This document shows positions 33,501 to 43,399 of a stretch of DNA of 64,000 nt, piece after piece. How positions within the stretch are numbered: position 1 is the stretch's first letter; each line of letters starts with the position of its first letter. This DNA is from Bilabrum cf. latius (lineage: Eukaryota; Bigyra: Bicosoecida; Bigyra; Bicosoecida): contig OZ237774.1 in NCBI GenBank assembly GCA_965178125.1, positions 124,001 through 188,000 of the forward strand. The letters are read 5' to 3'. The translations under genes and the position numbers were made by a program. The notes beneath the pieces are model-generated. The model had not been told where the DNA came from, did no database searches, and was given only the letters and a program-made list of their open reading frames with translations.

Positions 33501-35748
33501 TGCCGGCGCTGCCGCAGCATCGAAGCCACCGTCCTCCTCCTCGTCCTCGTCCTCCTCCTCGTCCTCTTCTTCGAGCAAGGCCACCACTGCCGCTGCCGCT
33601 GCCACCGCCGCCAGCACGCCCGAATTCGAGCAGGAAGTCAAGCGTGCGGTGAAGCTCGCCATGGAAGACCTCCGTGCTGTGGACGAGCTTAAGCTGAGAG
33701 AAACCGATGAGGTGAGGCTGGGCGAGGCGGGCTGGAAAGAGAGATACTACAGGTGCAAATTCGGTGCCAAAGGGGTAGAGGGGGGCCAGCTGCGGAAGCT
33801 CATCTGCAGGAAATACGTAGAGGGTCTGCAGTGGGTGTACGGGTACTACTACAAGGGGGTTTGTTCCTGGGACTGGTACTACCCCTTCCACTACGCCCCA
33901 TTTGCGAGCGATCTGAACCAGGTGGATCAGTACAGGGCGACTTTCTCCCTCGGGAGGCCCTTCAAGCCCATTGAGCAGCTCATGTCGGTGCTGCCTGGGA
34001 GGTCTGCTCACTGCCTTCCGCCCGCGTGCGCGAGGCTCATGCGGCTCAAGTCTTCGCCCATTGCAGATTTCTATCCGTTGGATTTCCCCGAGGATCCCAA
34101 CGGGCACAGGTACCAGTGGCAGTGGGTGGCACTCCTGCCATTCATCGACGAGAAGAGGCTCCTGGAGCAGGTTCGCTAGCTGGAGGGAACGTTCACTGAG
34201 GAGGAGAACAGGCGGAACAGCCTAGGGATGGACCTGGTCGTGGCCAGGAGGACGCACCCCCTGGTCCGGGGGATCGGATCAAAGCTGGTGGTGTCCATCG
34301 AGGACGATGATGACGACGATGCAGCCGTCGCCGCAGCTGCAGCGGGAGAGAAGGCCGAATCTTCATCTGCATCTTCATCTTCATCGAGCGCGTCTGCCCC
34401 GGGGGGTGCGTCGAGTGACGGTGGGGGCCGGGAAGTGGTTCCGTTTTCGCACGAAGACGGGCGCCGCGCAGCGAACCGCCCGCTTGGCACGTCCGGCCGC
34501 TTGCTCAAGATGGCAAAGGGGCACTTCTGGCCCGTCGACTCGCGGATCGACCCCTACCGGCTCGGGATCTGGGCCGTGTCCGAGGACTTCGACGCGGCGC
34601 CGCGCAGCGGTGGTTCCGCAATCGGGGGAGGCGGCCCGATGGGCGTCCTGCGGAACTTCGCAGAGGGCGTGCTGCGCAGCGCCGCCGCCGCCTTCTCGTT
34701 GCTGCCTCCCCCTGCACGGCCGCACGCGTGTCACCTGCTGCCCGGTGCTCGCGAGGATAGCCCGGTGCTCAGGCAGGGGGATTACCTGGGTAAGATACCC
34801 AGGCTGAGCAGGGGCGTGTCGGTGGTGGATCTGGTGCTGGGGCCCGGCGCGGGAGGCGGGTACAGGGGGGGCGGGGGCAGGGGCGGATACCGGGGGGGGA
34901 GGGGGGGCAGAGGAGGTCGGGGAGGTAGAGGGGGCTGGGGCGGTGGTGGGCGGGGGCGAGGTGGTGGGGGACCCCCCGGGTGGGGGGGACCCCCCGGGGG
35001 GTATCGCCAGGGGTAGCAGTGGCAGGGACAGGGATACAACCGCAGTGCGATGCATCCGCCACAGGCTTAGCATTGGCAGCAGCAGCACCACCACCAACAG
35101 CCGAGCGGTGCCTATCCACAGCACCAGCACCAGCAACACCACCAGCAGCACCACCAGCACCAGCAACACCACCACCACCAGTAGGGGCAGTATTAGGGCC
35201 ATGGGCAGTACCAGGGGCAGCAGGGGAACGGCAGGTTTCAGCCCCGTCCTCGAATGGGGAACACGCCCCACGGGTACCCGCCGCACTCGTCACACGGGTA
35301 CCAGCCCCAGCCCCAGGGCCATTACCAGCCCCAGCCCCAGCAGCAGCACCATGCTCCCGGGGGTGGCATGGGCTGGGGTCCCCCCGCGCCCGGCAGTGCC
35401 GGTGCAGGGTATGGCCAGTATGCCGCTGGGGGTGCATCGCACGGTGGTGCACCCGGCATCGGTGCCAAGCGGTCGGCGGGTGCTGCGGGACTTGGCGCGG
35501 GGCCTGTGGCATAGCAGGGGGGGGCGTACGGGGGGCCGGCAGGGGCGGGTGCATCGCACGGCGGTGCCCCGTCGGCTGGCAGTGCTATGGGTGCTCAGGC
35601 GGCTGCCCTACTCAGCGGGAATTGGTCGGCGGTGCGGGGTCGGGGTCGGGGGCGCGGTGGCGGCAGGGGCAGGGGCAGGGGCAGGGGCGGCAGCAGCAGC
35701 AGGGGAGGAGGCGGAGGCGGATTCTCGTTCCGTGGGTTCTAGGGGTGA
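30590..35748 (+). CDS. XRN2: 5'-3' exoribonuclease, Xrn2/Rat1-like
   Basis: Exons are 30590-30762, 30867-30936, 31056-31470 and 31601-35748; all donors are GTGAG and all acceptors CGCAG, giving 1,601 residues ending at TGA. The enzyme degrades 5'-monophosphate RNA processively; Rat1/Xrn2 acts in nuclear RNA processing and transcription termination. Diagnostic blocks are [85 protein letters not shown] and [16 protein letters not shown], followed by a large low-complexity insertion. The helical region [20 protein letters not shown] and [34 protein letters not shown] then follow. TAGs lie at 32893, 32971, 34177, 35014, 35068, 35182, 35194, 35512 and 35740. In the C-terminal His/Gln tail, [22 protein letters not shown] is the best local evidence for UAG=Gln. 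The tail ends in RGG-type repeats. Assignment to Xrn2 rather than Xrn1 rests on the N-terminus and RGG tail. Confidence 0.93.
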
Positions 35749-36419
35749 TGATGCGGGCGACGACACCAGTGCGACCGTGAGGAGAATCGTACTGGTTGCA
35801 TCGGCATGAAGATGCTTGTTCCTATATGGTCGGGCGATGCAAGGGAGCGACGGGGAGCTTTCCGATTCGGCTTGTCCCTACAGCGTGATTCGGGTCGAAG
35901 CATTTGGAGTATCAGCCGCAAACAGTGTTCCTCGAGAAATACTCTACATGGGCTCCGAACATTTGCTCGTATTGAATAGAATTTGTGGATGGTCCAACTG
36001 CAACCGACGATTGCGGCGATACCGGCTCTGGCCCAGTACTGCTCCGTTCGCTCACGCTCCCCTCAATTTCGATTTAATGGAAGATTACGGTGGAGTGCAC
36101 GTGGGGTTTAGGCGGCGAAGACCGCCACTTTGACCCACTTTTGAGGCATATTGCAGAAGTGCAACTCGGCAGGGCCCAGGACAGAGTGCGTACGTCAGAG
36201 TTTGAATGGGTGTATATTCGGCAATAATCACTAAATGTACGTATTTCAAGCATTTACACGGAAATAAATAGTCACAATTTTGCCATGCTGCCGACGTGCA
36301 CCTTGTTTCAGCGGTGCGAACGGGCTCTACGCGACCACTTGACCTCGTGCGACCGCGATGATGCAAACCAATTGGCGCGTGCCCGATGAAGAAAGTCGTC
36401 GAATGGCTACAATGCAGCG
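35749..36419. other. Intergenic region, no gene seen
   Basis: These 671 bp lie between two convergent genes and have lower GC than the neighbours. I find no supported coding frame, RNA gene or repeat; both 3' untranslated regions are expected here. Confidence 0.4.
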
Positions 36420-37013
36420 TTACATGGGCCTGGTCGATACAAATATAGCCTCATCGGTTGACATTCCGATAAATCTGCAGAACTTGCGCTGGTATCGCTT
36501 CATGAAAAGGCTCGAATCGCGCTCGCTCATGGAAATGTCTACCATGCCGGCATGCTTGCCGTTCTTGTCGGGCCAAATCTCGCGTAGTTCGATCGGTTCG
36601 ATACCATGATCCTAAAGCCAACCCTGCATTGCTTCTAGATCTGTTCTCGTCGGTGATATCAACACCCTTTTCCTCGCTAAATGGCTTCGGTTTCCGTCGT
36701 CAGGAATCCTCCGCGAACACCGTACCACGGTCGAAACAGGCGATCCATGCCCAGACCCCAACTCTGAGCCTCCCGGAGGTAATGATGTAGAGCTGAATAT
36801 CCTGTTGCGCGCGCCCGCTGTCCTTGTGGGAGTGTTGGCCGCGTCGGAGGACGGCAGCTCCGGTGCGACCACGTTTCCACAACTTTGGCGTTCTTTCCCG
36901 GCTGGGGTCGCCTGACTCTGGGCAGATTTAACGCTGTTTTCTGGCTCAGATGAATCAACGCTTACATTGGTCTCAATTGATGCAACAGATGCAGTGCTAG
37001 CGCACATTCCCAT
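36420..37013 (-). CDS. Hypothetical protein, possibly missing a 5' exon
   Basis: This frame of 197 residues starts at MGMCAST, includes one TAG at 36612 and ends at TAA (36422-36420). The N-terminal half is Ser/Thr-rich and probably disordered. After the TAG the sequence becomes well-behaved and globular (GWL-UAG-DHGIEPIELREIW, then GMVDISMSERDSSLFM and FCRFIGMSTDEAIF), which suggests a small alpha/beta domain of about 75 residues. A similar WL-x-ENG/DHG pattern followed by a strand and an S-E/R-E-D turn occurs in the gene at 38215-39042, so the two may share a domain. Upstream the same frame stays open to about 37180 with no ATG, and an AAGCAG acceptor-like site is present, so another 5' exon is possible. 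Function is unknown. Confidence 0.5.
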
Positions 37014-37488
37014 GGCGTGCAAGACGATTGAACGATGGCTTGCGCTTGCTGAATCAGCATTAACATGGTTCCGGTTTTTGTGACAGGGGCTTGATTGGCC
37101 GCTTGCCTTCTGCTTGCAAAGCAGATTTGCCGCAAAATGTCTTTGGATTGGTGTTGTATGTGCCGTCGATTATAGTTTACGACATGATTGCCCAGCCAGA
37201 TTTGGTTTAACCTCTTCTACCGTGAGTATATCAGCTTTCATGTTCTTTTTTCTGCACAGGTTCGCAATAGCTCCGTCACTAAGCCTAGAACTAAAATTTC
37301 ATTGTAGCAATATACTGTACGAAAGTAATTCGCAACTGCATGAATCTAGCCTCTTGCCAACTATGCGCTCCCACGTATAGACTCAAGGTGATTGCAGCCC
37401 AACGCCAACATTACCACAGCCGCCAGTGGGCCGATGGTACTCAGACGCACACGCATACTGTAGGACAGTTGTTTAATGTGAAAAGTAC

Positions 37489-37809
37489 ATGACCACCAGT
37501 CGGCTCTAGGCCAGCTTGCCTACCTCGGCCGCGCTTGTCGGACCTTGGCGAGCTACTACAGCGCACTGCGGCATTTCCCCATTAAACTATGGATATGTAC
37601 GAGTCAGACGGGATCCATCCACGTTGAGCGTGGTGGAGATATTATTCGCAAATGGGGCCAGCCAGGACGGGGAGTTTTCTGATGGAGCGGCGGCTGCTTA
37701 GGCTGCTCATTGCAAGGCGCACGAGGAGTCGAGCTGCCAGTGGAACGGCGAATGCCCCAGCCTCAGTGCGCTGGATTCGCGCACTTGCAAAGCATTGACA
37801 CTTTATTAA
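37489..37809 (+). CDS. Small hypothetical protein, Cys-containing
   Basis: This frame of 106 residues starts at MTTSRL, contains TAGs at 37507 and 37699 and ends at TAA. The C-terminal third has five cysteines in a short span (HCKAHEESSCQWNGEC, then RTCKA), which could be a small disulfide or metal-binding module. There are no homologues I recognise, and the codon bias is weaker than in neighbouring genes, so it may be fortuitous. Confidence 0.25.
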
Positions 37810-38009
37810 TTAGCATCCATCAATCATATACCAAGCTGATCATATATGTTTCTGCTTCCCTGCCTTCTCCCCCTCGGACTCATCCCTCCAGAGGATGTCA
37901 GGGGGCAGAGAGCACAGTGCAGTGCAGTGCAGCCGCTGTGCCAGTACTAGTGTCGCCGACCGCCGGTGAGCGTGCCCCCGGAGATCCAGGGTAGGGCAAA
38001 CTCACCTGA

Positions 38010-38210
38010 TCACTGCATCGGGATTGGTCCACTCGGTGCCTCCACAATCCGTCCCCCCTCCATAGGCACATATTCAAGCACCACATTCTCGGGAAGGAAT
38101 CCCAGCAGGCCAATTAAGTCCAACAGAATGCCGTCCTGGTCCTCCACCAACTGGGTCGGGCCCGCTGCAATGCCCTGCATACTAGCGGCACCAACAGGCG
38201 CAATCCACAC
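38010..38210 (-). pseudogene. GH3-tail-like fragment
   Basis: The frame beginning after an in-frame TGA reads ASMQGIAAGPTQLVEDQDGI and then a GLLGFLPENVV stretch to TGA at 38010. Both the peptide (GIAxGPTxL...) and the DNA (TGCAGGGCATTGCAGYGGGY, then CCGACCC) resemble the end of the GH3 gene at 51040-51160. The pattern QLVEDQDG also resembles the C-terminal fibronectin-like domain of plant-type beta-xylosidases. It could instead be a second exon of the 38215-39042 gene through a short intron of 40-64 nt, but no GTGAG donor fits in phase. I call it a fragment with low certainty. Confidence 0.35.
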
Positions 38211-38214
38211 TCAC

Positions 38215-39042
38215 TCAGTACGGCGGCCTGATCCGCACAGCAACACGGGAACCAGTGATGCCACCATTGGAACGCCCATTCTTCGTCGGCCCATGGTTCG
38301 GCGGGCGCTGGCAGAGGCGAATGAACTGTAGCACAGCACGGTCAGGATGTAATGCCATGGCCCGCATGAACCTCCTTCCGATGCGCCTATGGTTCTCCAC
38401 CAACTTGAGAGCGTCCAGCGGAGGCATGATCAGGTCGAACACGCCGATGTGCTCCCCTGAGCTGGGATGGGAGAGCAGTTTCACCTCCGCGCGGATGCCA
38501 TGCTCCATGAGCCATAGAGCCACGAATGCAGCATTGGCCTCGGTGGGCGCGAAGATGACCGACTTGGCACCGGTCCTGTCCTTGCTCCTGCTGAGTCTGA
38601 CCGTGGCTGTGAACACCGTGTTGTGCTCGCTCATCTGCAGCTTGGCCAGGAAGGCCTTCTTGTTCCCTGGCTGCATGAGCCTGGCGATGTCCTCCCGAGG
38701 CATGCTCATCTCAAACTGCGGGTTGGTGCCTTGCAGCCGCCGCACGTCATGCGCACAGTAGCCGTTCTCCTTCAGCCATGCAACGATCTCTCTCACCGGG
38801 GTCTTGTAGCTCGTCCGCGTGATGATCTTGGTGCACTGGACGTACATGCAGCGTGGGCGTGGAATCCCATCCGGCTGCCGAGGTGGTTGCAACCGGTGTG
38901 CGGCACCAGCGTGTTGTTGAGCGCGCGCGTGCATAACACGAGAATCAACGTCGACGATGGGGCCGCCATCGTCGAAGTCAATTTTAGCGTTTGGCACGAC
39001 TTTGCCACCCCGATCTGCTCGATTCTAGCCTAGAACCGACAT
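38215..39042 (-). CDS. Conserved-looking hypothetical protein
   Basis: This frame of 275 residues opens with MSVLG-UAG-NRADRGGK (TAG at 39025-39027 is codon 6) and ends at TGA. The middle looks globular: MYVQCTKIITRTSYKTPVRE, IVAWLKENGYCAHDVRRLQG, FEMSMPREDIARLM, SVIFAPTEANAAFVALWLME and IGVFDLIMPPLDALKLVENH, then a basic IGRRFMRAMALHPD helix. I do not recognise the family. A copy of the dispersed palindrome GGTTGCAACC lies at about 38885 in the variable N-terminal part. A GTGAGT directly follows the stop codon; an intron there would fall in the 3' UTR, or the gene continues into 38010-38210 by another splice. Confidence 0.6.
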
Positions 39043-40734
39043 CACCCAATCATAGCAGCCTATTGTTACCGTTGCAGTCTCGCCGGTTCTAGCTGGATCC
39101 CGTCTGCCGCCGCTGTCTGACTTTGGCTCGTTCAGCGCTTCATTTACTCGCTGGCCACCCGCTTGAAACGTGACGCCAGGCAGATCAAGCTAGTATTTGC
39201 GATTCATGAGAACATGGTCGTATGAACCGGGCCCGATTCGCATATTGGTAGCTGCGCCAGCGGTGTCTGCGACGCGTATCCAACCGGAACGGTGAAAGGA
39301 CATGGCGGCGAAAATATGCTAAATCTTCGAACATGAGAGCATTCGCTGGATCAAATTAGGCATACAATAGACACCAGTATGGCAACTGTACCAGTCACTC
39401 ACTCTATTGGACTGCTTTCCTGTTGGAAACCTTCTGTTCTTGGAAGTTTCCGAAGGCATTTCTGGCTGGAGCGGGGTCCTTAGCAGTATCTGCCGTATTG
39501 ACAAGTCGACTGGACTTGTAACCTACGGAATAAAACGACACACACGGCGCTAGATTGTGTCAACATATGCAGTTTGCTCGATGTTACGCCTTGGCGAGCA
39601 GTGCTAGATCTACTCACTGGTGTTCTAATGGGGCGGACCAGCCTTGGTCTACCTACTGGGGAAATCAGCTACAGTATTATTCATCCTATTGCCGGGCAAT
39701 AGAGTCTGAATAATACTAAGCTTGTTTGTGTGGCAAAAAGTGGGGGACACTGTCTGTGTAAAACTGAATTAAATTCAACCACACATAACAAATCACTTAC
39801 CCGCCAAGACCTACATCTTGCCAGAAAGAACTAAAAGGGGTGGCCGAAGCGAGTTGCCCCAACGCGATCCCCAAATTGCCCCCACCATCCCATCAATCCC
39901 TGACATCCCAGTCCTCTCTGCCTGCGCGAAGCTATTCATCGCTTCGGGAGGACGACGTCTGCGAGTGCTATGAGCCTCTACCATTCCAGCAAGCACGATT
40001 CCATGCTGCCTCCGGACAGAGTGAATGATTTTATTCAAACTGGCCTCGGGATCAACCATGATCTAATTCCTGCCCCCTGTCTGCTTCTACTCTGGAGCCC
40101 CACTGACTGTCCTTCCGGAGTCTCTTCCCAACCAATACCTTCGTACGGTTCAGTTACACGTTCTCATACTATCCTATCATCAAAACCATGTCAAGGCCCT
40201 CCGCACGAGCAAGCGCAAGTATATGTCTTCTCGAACTCGGGATACCCCGTCACCTGCAACTACCAACTGTTGTACAACTGCTTCTCTTCCAATGAACTGT
40301 CTTCGTTAGGTCCAACCCTCAAAAAGGGATATACTACTGAGCAAGGAATACCATGGCATGACAGCCGGGAGTTGGAGTTGTGAGTGCCAGAAGTGGGGGT
40401 GCTCGAGCTCTAAACGGCTACATCGCTTTCGCGCGCAGCCGCACAGGATTAACCTGCCGCGTTAGACGCCCTAGCCAACCACCAGCACCTCAAACACAAG
40501 GTTCAACTATCGAGTAATATGTTTCTGCTGTCACTCTACCCGTAGATGACCGTATCGGTTCGCGCTGAGGCTGAAGACGACAGGACTAGACAATTAGGTC
40601 ACCGAGGGTCCGGGTGCGAATCACCAGCTGTCGGACCCCCCAAACAGGCAGCACAGACAAACTCCACATATTAGTTCTCAAGTATACCGCGTGTTGCACT
40701 TACAACTCCATGGTATTTCCCCATGGGGACACTT
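39043..40734. other. Gene-poor region, no confident gene
   Basis: This 1.7-kb stretch is AT-richer. Two weak open frames (39970-40383 on + and 39811-40059 on -) overlap on opposite strands and show no domain. At about 40590-40630 there is a tRNA-B-box-like sequence (GGGTGCGAATCACC), but no complete cloverleaf can be drawn. The LINE 3' end abuts the right edge. Confidence 0.4.
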
Positions 40735-42538
40735 GGGGGGGATCTGATATTTTGTGGACTCAACTCAAAAGCGCACGCTATCACGAAGAAACATCTGGAA
40801 CGAGGGCCCGGGACCTACCAGACTTCACGCTTCAGCTGCAATGGCCTAAACCACCTAAGCTCCACCCTGGGGACCCATTTCCCCATGGGGAGCGTCAGCA
40901 TTCACGTTCCCTCCGGCGCCCGCTGCCGGCACCCCGTCCTGCTGCCCGTTCTGAGCCAACCCTGCCTTGACGTTGGCGATCGCCACGGCGAGGTTGTTGT
41001 TTTCGGCTGCCCCTACAGCCAGGCTGGCAAAGTCCTCTCGGACCGCCCTTGCGAGCGCCCGTTTGGCCTTCGCTGCAGCCCTCCTCGATCCCTTCGAGAC
41101 AAAATCGAGGATCCTTGAGTGGTCCTGCATGACCCGTGAGTACATAGTGTGGTACACACGCTGTTCCCCGCGCACGTGCTGGTGCTAGGCGGCAACGGAG
41201 AGGCGAGCCTTTGCCACGGAAGACCACGAGAGGCGCGCGTTGGCCGGACGAGTCGGAACCCGCCGCCCTTTGTCCTCCTGCCTCTTCTTCCGCAGCTTAT
41301 CGAGCACCTACAGGAACTCGACCGACTTCTCCCCGATCCCCCCCAACACGTCCACCACGAAGGGTACGACCCGCACGCCACTGCGTACCGCCCCTTTCTG
41401 CGTCCTCACGGTCCCAGGACACCACTTGTCTTCTCCTCCGATCCGGACGCCGAGCGCTCCGAGGTCGACGGGCCTGCCGTAACTGGCCAGCTTCGTGGCA
41501 TGCGCGGCCCGCAGAGCAGACCCCTCTTGCCAGTCGCTGCCAATCCTCCACGACGAGCGGTCCCACCGGTAAGTTGCCGCAGTGGAATCAACCACCGTGA
41601 CATCGATGAGATAAGCCGTCCCCTCGTGCTCAAAGAATAGGTCGCCTCGTGGCACGAGCGGACCGCGCCGACCCGGCAGCCGGGCCACTTGGCCCTCTGG
41701 CTCCCGGATAGGGCGTCTGCCCGTGGCCTCGCGGACCACCTGCTCGAGCACGTTGAGCACCCGGAAGTGCCTGCGGCCTGGAAGGCCTCCGCAGACACGC
41801 TTGTCCTTGCACGTGGCACCGTGGCGAACTGACTAGATCAGTTCGACTACCTTGCCCTGCTTCCGGCACCCCGGGCAGATCTGCGTGACGCGCCACGCCT
41901 CCCCACATGCACCGTGCGTTGCCCCAAGAGGTTGTGGGGGACAGCTGCACGGCTGTGGGATGGCGAGACGCTGGCAGAACATGCCCCGGGCATCTTCAGG
42001 CTGGACTCGGCTCAGGACAGAGAGCGGCGCATGCAGCCAAGACCCGGCTCCTTGGGACCTGGCGGCGCGGATTGTGGCTCGCGCCACTCCTGCGTACTCT
42101 CTGGTGACTGCATCGACTGGAGCGAGTCTGTCGTGCGCAAGCGGAGATGAGGCATCCCAGAGGAGCCTCTCCACCTGCACTCGCTCAGCCAGTGCCGTCA
42201 CATGGCTCTGGTTGTGCCCTCCTGCGGCACCTTCGAGAAAACGAATAACCGCCTGCGATGCAGTGGGTGCCGGCTGCTCCCCAGCCAGCTGCCTCGTCAC
42301 CCATGCCCGAAGGTCCTTCACCTCCAGGCGCCAGGGTTCAGTGGCCCCACCGCACAGCTCCATACGGGCTGCCTTCTCGGCTGGGCTGCCCAGGAGTTCC
42401 GAAGTGCGGGCTGTGTCCCACACCATACCATAGCGTGGGGGGACGTCAGCCTCCGGAACAAGTGGAAGCAACGGCAGGAGCAACGGACTCGGGAAACCAG
42501 CCATCCCGAAATTGTCTTGCTTCCCCTCTTGTACGAGT
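40735..42538 (-). mobile_element. LINE-type retroelement, 5'-truncated copy 1
   Basis: The low-coordinate end carries a G-rich junction (C-rich at the element's 3' end) and about 470 bp nearly identical to the independent copy at 50193-50662, which defines the element's 3' boundary. The body encodes the C-terminal part of a non-LTR reverse transcriptase polyprotein. The high-coordinate end joins, without a visible target duplication, a segment duplicated from the GH3 gene start (42539-42753). The reverse transcriptase catalytic domain itself is not present here. Confidence 0.75.
40825..42538 (-). CDS. LINE polyprotein C-terminal remnant with restriction-like endonuclease motif
   Basis: With UAG read as sense (41833, 41308, 41185, 40855, 40846) one frame of about 570 codons runs to TGA at 40825. 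The frame shows the linker region typical of protist and plant LINE proteins: PLSVLSRVQPEDARGMFCQR, then Cys/His-containing QPCSC...HGACGEAWR...CPGC. A PD-(D/E)xK-like endonuclease core follows: VPRGDLFFEHEGTAYLIDVT. The last 110 residues are Ala/Lys-rich and helical. It is intact over this span apart from the missing 5' part, so the insertion is fairly young or the source is still active. The element uses UAG as sense like the host genes, implying long residence in this genome. Confidence 0.65.
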
Positions 42539-42753
42539 CTACAGACAAAGAGCATTGTATTGCAAGCGTTGCGCAGATCCATGCGGTGGACTGCATGACG
42601 GAATGCAAGGATTCGATTATTTTGGGATCGGCTGGCGCCGCGCACATCACGGCAACTAGATGTTCCGCATATCTCAACAAGTCTAGGCACCCATGTGCAT
42701 AACCATCCCAGTGCTGCCAGCTTGCACCACGATAAGACGCGTACCATGCACGA
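42539..42753 (-). repeat. Duplicate of the GH3 promoter/signal-peptide segment (copy A1)
   Basis: This segment is roughly 90% identical by eye to 53732-53951, which spans the 5' flank, start codon and signal peptide of the GH3 gene. The copy keeps the MQSTAWI(C)ATLAIQC signal-peptide reading and then runs into LINE-derived sequence. It is either a captured 5' end or the ancestral location of the segment. Confidence 0.85.
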
Positions 42754-43399
42754 TACGCCTGCGCCAGCGTCACCAGAGGGTTGCCCCGCGAGTCCTTGGT
42801 CAGTGGCTTGACAGCCCTGCACATGGCCACCAGTTCCGGAGCGCGGCACCCCTCCTGTTGATACATCCACGAGCCTGAATTGATATGCTACTAATCCTTC
42901 GCCCGCCCCCTGGAATGCTTCATCTACCATCTCATCCACCCCCGTGTCCTCTTCATCTTCACTCTCCTCATCTTCCTCCAAGCCCGCAGCTACTCCCATC
43001 TCGCCATCACCTGCAGCCCCAGCGCGCGATGCAGCGTGATCCTGCGCCTGCTCCACGAGGTCCGCGTATCCGCGTCGAAGTCCGCGATGTGGGTCACCGC
43101 TGGTGGCAGATGCGATCTTCCCAGCCGGTAGCCGCCTGCGTAGGCCTGGGCCAGTGCCGCTCGCTTGGCTGCCGCAGGATCGGGCTTGGAGGCAGCGGGC
43201 CGCCGCATCCCGTGCAGCCCGAGCATGCAGCGCGCGAAGGGAGTCGAATGGGATCAGCAGCTTTAGCTACGCGTCTACATGCTGCGTGAGAAGCAGTGCC
43301 TGGTGCAGGTGTGGCAGCCCGGCAGCAGCAGGGCCCACGGAGCGACGCTGCATGGGAAGAACCCACTGCTGTAACAGTCAAGCATGTCTTGCTCAGACC
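42754..43399. other. Open but unassigned minus-strand sequence
   Basis: Two minus-strand frames stay open here when UAG is sense. One contains an acidic run (EEDEESEDEEDTG, around 42925-42965). The other reads EGCRAPELVAMCRAVKPLTK and continues into copy A1 with YRAWYASYRGASWQHWDGYA. A small splice could join them, but no clear GTGAG donor fits. It may be part of a decayed gene or of the element's flank. Confidence 0.3.

Noticed and set aside
40540-40630. tRNA gene or tRNA-derived SINE on either strand
   Set aside because: A B-box-like GGGTGCGAATCACC and a short closing stem (CGACAG/CTGTCG) exist, but no cloverleaf with a proper anticodon arm can be drawn.
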